Below are positions 24,401 to 36,400 of a stretch of 64,000 nucleotides of DNA, one piece after another. The position numbers were made by a program, and so were the translations under genes. The notes below the pieces were generated by a model that saw nothing but the letters and a program-made list of their open reading frames with translations, was not told the DNA's origin and did no database searches. The DNA is from Dendrophyllia cribrosa (taxonomy: Eukaryota; Cnidaria; Anthozoa; Scleractinia; Dendrophylliidae). The DNA lies in contig JAJLRJ010000007.1 in assembly GCA_024195265.1 (NCBI GenBank), positions 10,280,328-10,344,327 on the forward strand, given 5' to 3'. Positions within the stretch are counted from its first letter, which is position 1; every line of letters starts with the position of its first letter.

Positions 24401-27400
24401 TTGTTATCATAACAACAAACCACTTTATAACCATATCCACAATCTGTATGTTTTTGATAGGCTTCTGTATATGATTTGTCATTGTTTGGCCTGCATCCTT
24501 CTATTTTTTCTACAATAGCTTCAAAATCTGCATAGATGACAAATGGTACAGGCAACTGCTTATGAAAGTTGTTGAATTTCAATATGTTATTATCCTTTGA
24601 CGGCATTTTTATGGCTTGTTTTCCATTTATGATGATGCAATTTTCTTTATGATTTAATAATACTCTTTCACTACTGAAACATTGTAAACAATACATACAA
24701 AAATGCTTTCTATGTTCATGTTTTGTTTGATTGTACATAAATTTATTGAAGTCTTTTATTAATACATAATGTTTGTTTTCGCCTTCTGTTATCAATAATA
24801 AATGCATTTGATCTTCAAATTTTTCTTGGGATATGTAAATAGGAAATGGTTGTTGATCTTCATAACCGAAAACATTTATGTTGATATTATTTTGTTTTTC
24901 AATCTTGTTGTACTGTTTGGTGGTTACTGGGAATTCAATCCCCGAATAATCTAAATTTTTAATGAATTGCTTGTCAACTTTTTTAATTCTCTGTGGGTAT
25001 TTGTCTTGAGGATTCAAATGTCTAATGTGACACCACCTATAGCATTCATTATCCTCATTTTTCATGTTGATCAATCCCTTCGCACTGTTTCTGAGTTCTT
25101 GGGGTAGTTTAATATATGAAGAGCCTCTCATTGGTTGATATTTTACAACATTAAGATAATGGTTTTCAACTGATTTAACAGTCCAACCAGACCCTTCAGA
25201 TATCCATTGAGCTATTTTATTCAAGATTTGCTGTTTTGACAATTGTAGTGATTTAGTAATTTCTAGATTATTTATAATTGTTTGAGCTACACTGTTGAAA
25301 TATGCGGTCTTATACACTATTTCTCCATCTGATATTTTTGTGAATGTTACCTTAAGCGTTTCAACAAATTTCAGTCCTTTCATGGATTTTAGTGTACTTA
25401 TAATATGATATGCTATAGCCTCTCTTGTGTTTTGTAGTTGCACTAGTGGGTCTTTGTTATTTTTGATACTTATTTCAAAAGACTTTGTATAGCCTTTCAG
25501 AGCTTTATCTGTTTGCTCTATCTTAGTCCTTGGTAATGGGACTGGTTTTTTAGTTCTTGGTGCTGGCACTGGTGGAAAAATTATATTGTTTTCATAATCT
25601 TGAACCATTTGATTTACACTCTTACGAGGTGCTGGGATTGGTTTGACAGTCCTTGGTGTTGGAACTGGTTTGGTATCATCTACCACAATAATTTCAGGTT
25701 TTTTCTTCTGTTGCTTTAATAGCATTTGGATTAGTTGAGACTTACTCAATTTTGTTAAGTCTGATTTTTCCATTATCTATATATATATATAATTATATAA
25801 TATTTCTTTAAGTCCTTTTATAGTGCGTTTATTTTTGGAATCATTTTTGAAATAATTTGAGATAGTTATATATGATTGGTCATATATGATTATCTTTTTA
25901 TGATCGCCTTGCGTTATTCGTTGTTGTATTTTTGTGAATTCAATTGATGCATCATAGTTTTATTGTGTTTATATTTACTTGCAGGATGAAAATATTTATT
26001 ACATTCAATGCAATGATATTTATTATCTGGATTGTCATTATACTTCTTACAATAAAGACGTCCCATAATACGTTTTTCTTCATCGGTCATATACTTTTTA
26101 GGTCTTCCCCTTGATTGTTTTACCATTACTATATAGTACGATTATTTTTTAAGTCATTTTAGTGCGTTTAACCTTTATCAAGAATTTAAGTGATCCAATA
26201 ATGGATCCATTAAACTATATATTTCTTAGTTTTTATTGTGTGTTTAAATGAACGAATTCACGGATCTGCCTATTAATATTATCCATATGTTTATTAGTTT
26301 TCAAATGACAGAATTTTCCAGCAAGTGAGTAGTTGATATTGTTATTACATGCACGGCAATACCACTCTTTATTTAACATATAACGAGTTTTGGATCTTTT
26401 AATAGCTTCTTTTTTGGCTTCTTGGGTTTGGTATATAGGCGGTCGCCCCCTACCTCTTTTTATTATTACTTCTTTTTCCATTATATTATTACTATATATT
26501 ATTTTATCTTTATATGCGTTTAAATATGGTTGAGAATTCAAATGATCCAGTTATGAATCTTTTAAACTATATTCAGATATTCATTTCAGTTTTCAATTCA
26601 GCTATATTATCAACTTTTGTTTGTTTCAACACATTACATTCCTCATCGTATTTATTGTTTTCTATCTCATTGCAGATAATATTCAATAACTGTTTCAATG
26701 TTATATCTTCATCCATTTCATGTATTTTTTTATGATAAAGTTTCAATAATTTCTTTTTATATTGTAACATATCCAATCTACGCTCATTATCGTATATTTT
26801 ATCACGAAGATTGTCTGATTCATCTTCACATTCATTAATTTGAACATTTATTTTTTCAATATATTTCTTAATACCACTCATGATATATATAAACATTATA
26901 TATTTTTGACATCTTTTAACGGTATCCATGAATTAAATTCTTTTGGATAACCAGACCATGATACCAAAGCTTGTTTTTTCTTGTAATCCCTCCTAATGAC
27001 TTTGCCAATTCTGAATACATCCTGTTTTGCTAATTGTAATTCAGGTTCATAAAATGACCCTTCTATTGATTCATTATTAAGATCCTTTAACTTATATGTA
27101 ATAGGGTTTGTGTATTGTATCTTATCGACTGTAAACACTTCTTCAGTCCAGTTTGGTGTATAACCCTTGTCGAACACATTCCGTTTATACTTTGAAATTC
27201 TAACCTTATCACCAACTTTAAATTTTGGTTTATATGATAATAGTTCCGTATCATATAGATTGAAATAAACAGTTCCTTCATTCTTTTTCATAGATGCTTC
27301 AATAGGTTTCATTTTAATACTTGAATGCTTTGTACTGTTGTATTCATTTAATAGTTTTGGTAACATGTCTAAATATTGTGTTGTATTTTGAGCTGTAAAT

Positions 27401-30400
27401 TGTTTCCACATTTTAGATTTTAATGTTCTGTTAAATCTCTCAATAATAACAGCTTTACCTTCATTGAAAGTAGAATACATCTCAATATTATTTTTCTTTA
27501 GCCAGTCTTTGAAAGTTTTATTATAGAATTCAGACCCTTGGTCTACCCAAATAAATTTAGGTTTCCGTTTGGATTTTTTAATAACATCATCAAATGATTC
27601 AGTAATTGTATTACCTGTTTTATTTTTAATAGGGATGCTCCAAGCAAATTTCGAAAACACATCAATGATGTTTAACAAATATCTATATCCTTTATTCCAT
27701 TTTGAAAACTTCTGCATTTCTACAAGGTCAGCGCTCCAAATATCATCTATTCCATTAACAATAACACGTCTCTTTTGAAATTTCCGTTTGATTGGTTTAT
27801 GTAGTTCATTTGCAAGGAGTTCAGCCCAATCATTACTCAACTCCTTTTTACGTTTTTTGACTTCCTTTTAACACCTAATCCAAGTTTTTGTTTTACATCA
27901 ATCGTGTTTCTAGCCAACCAATGCCCCCATTGTCTTTCATTATACGGTACGTTGTCTAAAGCTTGAACCATTTTTCGGTCTGCCTTATTTTTACATTTCC
28001 TATCATCCTTGCAGACTGAATAATCGACATCATGTTGCATTGCTATTTCATCAGTTCTTCCTGTAGGTTGGTCATATATTTCTAATATTTGGCCAGTTGT
28101 TGGGTCATATTTCACTTGACTCTTTAAATCATTATATGGGCCAGTATATTTATGGCCGGGTAATGTCCAACCGCCTTTTGGTTTCGGAAGCTTCCCAATG
28201 GCCTTATGAATATCAATCCCACTACCTTTATGCAATGGATCTAGTTTCTTACTAATATCTGAAGTTAAACTATCTAAGGCTTGATCCAAATATTTATCAG
28301 CCATTCCTTTTATTTTTTGTTTAGCATAACCAGATTTAATTGCCTTTGATGCTCCGATTCTACCTAAATTATACAAACCTTTTAAAGCGCTTTTAGCTGC
28401 TATTTCACCAAGACTGTGACTACCTTCTATATTTAAAAAGCCCCCATCTTGTGAGGGCTCAATTAGTTTCCCTGTTTTTGTTTTATAAATTTGGTTTTTG
28501 TTTATACCACATTCAGCGCAAGTGCATTTCAACATAGTTCGACCATTTTTAGTTTTCACATATCGTTCGCTTCCTGGAACACATTCAGTGACTTTCTTCT
28601 GTCTAACACAATATGATTTTACCATTATATATATAAGTTAGATATTTCTAAAATAATGTTCGAGGAATCTCTCATTCTTCATTGTATCATATATGTCAAA
28701 TACTTGCAATAAATTATAATATGAATTCCCTTTATTCATTTCATTCAGAAAGTATAAACAGAAGTAACCACATGTAGTCGTTTTTATGTTCTGGATTTGG
28801 TTGTTTTGATGTAACAGAATCAAATTCTTTCTTTTTGTATGATTTACGATCTCTTGAAATGGAGGCATACCGAAACTATCAAAATAATTTATCACGTTGT
28901 CTTTGACATATGTGGCCACCCAATGGCTTCCACTCATATATGAGGGTTCAAGATTGTATATGAATAACGCCTGTTTATGCTTATGTGGAACTTTCTCATC
29001 CCTCGATAGAACATCTTTGATTGGGATGTTCAAATATCTACACCATTTTATTAGATCATGATTACTTAACGGGATATCTTTATGGAATTTTGGTTTTACA
29101 GTATTGCCCCTAGTAGTGGTATGCCATTGAATGGGCTGTTTTTCCCTAATAGTATGCCTTCTCCCGACTTGTTTTTTTTGGTAGTTTTTTTTTTAATCCC
29201 CATACCAATTGGATTATCCCATGTACCTATAAATGGAGGTGGTTGTCTGTATGCACCAATTCTCGGAGCTCCCTTACCCCCTTTTTTCTTACTAATTCCC
29301 ATTCGTGGAGCCCCACTACCAGTTTTACCAGTCAAAGCATTTAGAAGGAGTGGAACACCAATGCTTGCCAACAGAGTGCCTAAAAATCCACCTGATTGTG
29401 TTTTTGTTGGTTTTACATGAACACCTGAACCTGATTGAAGGGCATTCAATATATCCTGTTTTTGTTTCGTCGATAAAAGATGCTTATATTCTATCAGCTT
29501 ATTAATTTTGTCTTGTGGTACGAGAAAACCACCCGACTGTACGCCTTTGCCAGATATTGATTTCACAATCTGAGAAGCACCTTCTGAAGCCAATCCAGCA
29601 AGAGCTGATAGCCCAAGGGTTTTACCTATAGTTGGTGCTAGTGTCTTTCCAATACTTAAGATAGAAGTTAGTAGACTACCTCCAACCTGTTTTCTGATAT
29701 TACTTTTAACAAGTTTGATATCCATACCCTTATTCATCATACGATTCTTCTCCAATCTCTTCTTTACCATTGCTGGTACATATAGAATATCATTTCCGTT
29801 CAGAGATTCATTTGATAGTCTGAGAACAATAGTTTCCCTTTTTTTGAAAGCATTGCTAAGATTCTTCTTTTGATTGTCAGACAAATTTACTTTGATTTCA
29901 AAAAGCTGAGTCATTTGCTGTATATAATATATGTTATATAATTTTTTCCAGTTATAAAACATATATGAAATAAGGATATTTATTTTTATTAGTAATACAT
30001 TACTTATTATACAATTTTACACTATAACCAATTCATTACCCACCTTGTCAATGACAACAGATTCTTCATATAGGACTACAGCATGAACATTGAAGTTTGC
30101 AGCTGCATTCTGGCTTAGTCTATACCTGAAGATTAGCTGTTTCGGATCTCTTGTTATTTTTTCAGTTTGATACGTAAGATTAAAGTAAATCAACCCATAC
30201 AGAGAACTATAGTTTGCTAAGTTCAGCTGAGTTCCGCTGTTATAGTCATTTTTCCGCATAGCATAGTATATGACATCAAATCGTTAAAGATTCTCACTTT
30301 TGATTCTGTATCATACTCTGTTTCTGGATAAAAGACTCCATTTCCATATTCTAGTCTACAGTTTAAAAGGGAAGAGTTATTATCAGCAACATTAAGTTTA

Positions 30401-33400
30401 AAAGTGTCCATTAGATAAGGACTGTCTTCTTCAACTGCATCATTAGGCGGGTTTGTTCTTTTCAAGTAAACAAAAATGTGTTTGACATTGTCAATACTGC
30501 TTGAAATCTGGAAAAATCCTGATGATTGTGTAGGAGCTGATGCTTCGTACATTTCCCTTAAATATTTCCACTGAGTTTCTTTAAGAAATGAACTAACGAA
30601 ATTGTCATACAATGAATCCTTTGGAGTTAGTTTTGGCACCCAGAGCAAAAACCTGTTAACAACAATTCTTCCAGCATCAGTTCCATTAGCCATGTGAATG
30701 AGTTCACCATCGTTTTGTAGCTCAATGTTAAATTGTATTTGCATTGGTACAAGCATCTTATCTTCAAGTTCTTCAAAAAATGAGAACCTGTTCAATGGTA
30801 TAATCACATTAATGTTTTTAGCACCACCAGCCCCATTGTCTCGAAGTGCTTGAGTTTGCAACCTGCGAGCTTCAAATCCTGTGTTATTCGCAGCTGTTGT
30901 AGCATTCGTGTCCAAATACCAGAAACTGTTTTTAGCAACTGATCTACTGTAATCATCAGAATACTCTAGCAGGTTTTTAACAAAAGTGACTTTATGGAGA
31001 TTGTCAGTGTCATAAACTATTTTTCCTGCAGATTTAATCATTATGTGGTCAATTAAGGAATGCCCTCCATTAATTACCGTTATTCGATCAGCAGCAGCAT
31101 ATCCTACTCCGTCTGCTAATTTCTGTAGTTGGAATTGGACTTCAATATAGGCATTGTACCAATCGTAGAAACTCGATCGATCATTAATTGTAAATTTATA
31201 ACCATTTTTCGTTTGGTGTTGACCGTTAGCTGGAGACCTGATTACATCATCGAGTTGGAATCGCACCAACTCATTTCTTTGTAGAAAATTATCCGTTCTA
31301 AAAGACATATATTATTATGTTATATAATTTTAACAATTAAAAAATATATTCATTGATTCTATACAAATCTAACTCTACGTCTTCTCCTCAAACCATCTCC
31401 AGAAATGAGTCTATTCAGTATCATATCAGTACTTTCTTGATCTAGTTTTGGCTGATAATGTTGCTGCAGCTGTTTAATGGGTGAGGATGGAACAATTGCT
31501 GTTTGTCTTGTAGCTCCTTTTCTCAAATTTGTCAATCTTTTCATTATCAAATCACCAGATTTTTGAGATACCGCCTTACCCAGTCGCTCACCTGCATGGG
31601 ATATCCCCGATTCTAACGCCTTCTTTGCTATTGGCTTAGCAAATTTCTTGAAAACAGATGATGCAACACTCTTCAACGGTTTGAAAATATTATCAACGAT
31701 AATTCCCGATCCTTTGTGTCTGTATACAAATTTACCAAGTTTTGGATGGTAAAATCTTTTGAATTCATACGGTTTCATTATACTATTATGTTATATTATT
31801 CTATACTTTTCAGAATCAGTGAGAAAGCTGTATCTGCGCCATTCAAGTTAACTAATCTTCTTTTTCCATCTGTGATGTATATTCGGATACTACTGATAGT
31901 ATTTTTATTAACTGGGTTATATGTAACCCGTTTAGGTTCTAAAGTGAAGCTATAACTAGGTTGGAGTACACTGGTAGAGAAGCTATAAATGATGTCTGTA
32001 TCTTGACCGTCGACAAGTGAATCATTAATTAGGTCACAATGGATATTCAAAATATCGGTGTCTTGACTTAGATTTGGTACTCTAGGACCAATATTTGTTC
32101 CACTTGTCAATACTGTCTTATCAAACCCGATTAGATCATTAAAATTGGAATGCGTTAAATCAAGCTGATAATTCTGAGCCAATGTAATCGTAACCCTAAA
32201 TGTTGTCTGATCAAATTCAAGAGTGATTGGATATTCATCACCGTTCTTTGTTATATCTTTTATATATTCATCGAAATCAGTATAATTCCATACTCCTGAT
32301 GGAAATTGTATGTTGTGATAAGTTGTACCATTATTAGAGCTATATTTTATTAATTGATTGTTGTATCCTGCGTTAACATTGAACCATGTGAAACTCATAT
32401 TGATAATTCTGTTAAGACCGATAACATATTGAGAATTACTATCCAATATCATTTGTCTAGTAAATTTTGTTGTGAAATCTTCAGGTTTATTATTTAATTG
32501 GGACTTCACACTATAGGAGGATAATACTATCTCTCGTTCCATATATAATAAAGTTACATTATATTTTTAAAATATTGACCATACAATTTATTATACTGCG
32601 ATCTATTGATTTTAGACATTTCCAATAATTTATCTAGTATAGTTACTCCCATATTCCTCATCTCAATGCTCGTATTCCCTGCCAATCTTTCACCAATAAT
32701 CAATTCCAATTTTTTCAAAAGCTGCTTTACATCATTAAAAAACATAATATTTCCACCTCTCTGTTTTCTTCCTCGGCCTTTGATTCCAGAACCTTTCATT
32801 GTTTCCAATTTAGTATTATAATGTTTTATGTATTCATTTAAAGTAACTCTTGCGTTGTCTATTCTTTTGTTTTTCATTTGTCTCTCGGCTTCAGATATAG
32901 CCCCACTTTTGAACTGTTTTGTAACATGTGACTTAAATCCACCTAATTGACTTCTTTTTGCTTTAGCATTTTTTATAATCTTATTAAGATATGTCTTAGT
33001 TTTTTTGTCTGTTATTGATGATTGATTCAATATCTTATCCACATTTTCATAATTAGTAATACCAAGATCATCCAAAATCAAATTACTTTCATCTTCATCA
33101 TCTAATCCATAGTCCATCTCATCGTCGTCATCATATTCTGGCGGTAAATCATCTGGTTGATTAACAAAGTATTCAGGATCAACATAAATATTCTTATTTC
33201 CTTCCATAAGATCTTGTAAAGATTCTTCATAAGTAGGTGGTTTAGGTACAATTTGTTTATTTTGATTTGGTGGGACATAATCACCAAATAAATCATCAAC
33301 TTGCATGTCTTCGAAAGGGTCAACTTCAGGCATATAATCAATACCTTGATCAGCTTTTTTAGGTGCTCTTTTCTTTCTTATGGGTACCCTTAAATCTACA

Positions 33401-36400
33401 TTACTGTCGATAACATCATCTAATTTACTAGTCACAGGTTTGAATACCTTAGCCAATGACTCTTGACTTATCTTATGACTAAGATTATGTTTTGTGATTG
33501 CATCATGTACAAGATTAATCTTATTACCTAATAGAGATTTACTCTTTGCAAGTTCTTTCCATTTAAGTAAACTCATTTTTATTATATTATTAGGTTACAT
33601 AAAATTTGGAAATCATATATAAAAAAGAGCATTTTACACCGTGTTGTACACTGTGTTGTACACCGTGTTATACACCATGTTATATTGAAATAATATACCC
33701 ATATAATATAAATGATAATACCAAATTACGATGCCGATGATGATGTAACCTCAAATTATAAACAGTTATATCCTTTCATGCCTGACCGATGCTTCCGGAT
33801 GCTAATTTGCGGCCCATCTGGGTCAGGAAAAACAAACGTTCTGCTAGACATGATCTATAGGCTACTCTATTTCGATAAAATTTATCTATATGCTAAAAAC
33901 TTGGAACAATCAAAATATCAACATTTACTGGAAACATTGAAACCAATCAGTGAAGAGGTGGGTTACCCAATTATTGAAGCAAGTAATGATCAAATATTGC
34001 CTTTGTCCGAATTAAATTGTGATAACCAAAAGTTGGTTATTTTTGATGACTATCTTAATACTGGTAGTAAAAATGATGCAGAAATAAGAAACTACTACAC
34101 TAACTCAAGAAACAAAAATTGCAGTTGCATATATCTTAGTCAATCGTTTTATGACACTGACAAATGTATCCGTCTTAACTCTACACATTACTGCATTTTT
34201 GAATTTCCTTCTCCAAACGAACAAAACAGGATTAGTAGAGAGCTTGGTATAAAAAAATCTGACTATGAAAAAGCCACTAATGATTCATATTGCTTCATAT
34301 ATATTGATAAACCAAGGAAATTCACAACCAAGAATTTCAATGAAAAAATATAATATACTCATATTATATATAATGAGTTATTCAAACGGATTACTACCAT
34401 CAACAACAACAACAACAACAACAACAACATCACAAGGGCCACCAGGCCCGCCAGGCGTTGGCTTCAAATTGACAGATGATGGTAATTATGATATGCAAAA
34501 TAAAAAAATAGTAAATATAGGAACAGTTACTGGTTTGAATGATGTAGTTGATTTCAAATTTATTAGAAATACATTTGTTAGTAAGCATTTACCATTAGTT
34601 ACAGCAAATCTTGATATGAAAAACAATAATATAAGAAATTTAAAAACACCAATTTCAGAAAAAGATGCTGTTAATAAAGAGTATGGAGACACGCATTATT
34701 TAAAATTAGATGGAACAACTCATATGGTGGGGGATCTTGATATGCGGGGACATAAATTAATTCTTCCTGGTGAAATTGATATGGACCGAAAATTGATTAC
34801 AAATATGGATACAGATGAAAACAATGATTTGTCAGCTGTTAATATGATAACTCTTAAAAATCATAATAATAAAAAAGCTAATATTACAGATGCATATATG
34901 AAAAACAAAAGAATAGTATTGAATGATCATTTAGATGCTAATTATCATTCTTTATTAAATGTTCAAGCAGCTGGGGATAATGATGCTTTCCCTTTTTACC
35001 ATGGGAAGACACATTTTTTAAATTATGACGGTCAACAATATGATGCGAAGAATAAGAAAATCATAAATATCAACACAGATGAAAACCAAGATCTTTCAGC
35101 TGTGAATATGATAACTCTAAAAAAATATCATCCCGATGTTCCTGATCACACTCATGAAGTTACTAAAAACATTGATTTGAAAGAACTTTTTAATATTGTT
35201 AAGTCGAAACAACAGACATACTTGGATTTAGCTGCAAATTACAACAATCTGTTAGTTACAACGACGTGAAAAACATTTTTATTTCTCGTAAAGAAATGCT
35301 TTCTATGGAAACTGGTCTTGATATGAATAAAAATACGATCTTCAATGTAAAAGATCCAATAGCAATTGATCACGCTACAAATAAAGGATATGTTGACACA
35401 AAAACTGGTGATAACAACACAAGAATAAATCAAAATACGAATGCAATAAATAATTTAGAAACACTCAAACTTGATAAAACTATTTCCAGCGATCTTGATA
35501 TGGGAGATAAAAAGATTGTTAATCTAGCAACTCCTGAACCAAATGAGAATGACGCTGCTATAAATGTTTCATTTTCAACAGCGAACTCAATGATTCCAAT
35601 TACAACTTGTACACGAATAACGGATGATTATAAGAGTTATGTAAACAAGTCACATATAAATACCTCTACAGCTAAAAAAGATGTTTTTAGATACATGATG
35701 GAAGATGTTAATCAGAGCTCGTCGGAGAGTAATATTGTTGTTAATGGTATTATCGATTTTGTATCCAGTCCACACAAAATTAACAAGAAAGCCTATGATA
35801 TAACTCTTACGACAGACAATAACGATGACTTCGCGTCAAGGATAGGTTTTAATGCACTAAATCTTTCTCAAGGTGAGTACACTATGGTGATTGAGTTTTT
35901 CGTTCCAGATAAAGCTTATATTAGTTCAACAACTGTCAGTGTTGTATCAACAGTCATTAATATTGGGCAGCAAACTACAAAGATTTTTAACACTGAAGGA
36001 TATACGAAAAGCATTGTTCATTTACACAAATGGCAGGTTTCTCCCCCTGAATATATAATGATAGATCTTCATGGTAGTATAACAAAAGGACATACAAATA
36101 AAGCACATCTAATCGTTTATGGTGTTCAAGGACATATCTCGAGTGTTGATTCAGATGTATATGATTCTATTTATACAATTGAAAATGGAAAAATGACAAT
36201 GGAGACAGATATTGATTTAAATGGTAGAAACATAATTGGTTTACCTATAAAGAAACAAAAATTTCATATTTTTAGGCAATTATATGAAAAATAAGAACAC
36301 TAATGATATCATATTCAACGGTTCATCATCATTTATTGCGTTAACTAATTTAAAAATAGTAAAATTATGGTTGATAATATTGGACGATAAACCGCCTGAA

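Noticed and set aside
26882..26929. Upstream ATG 26929 as start of the coiled-coil protein
   Set aside because: It overlaps the integrase tail, whereas ATG 26881 sits directly after the TATATA motif used by other genes.
30017..30259. Separate 80-residue gene starting at ATG 30259
   Set aside because: It continues the conserved capsid C terminus; the ATG is an ordinary internal codon and no TATATA motif precedes it.
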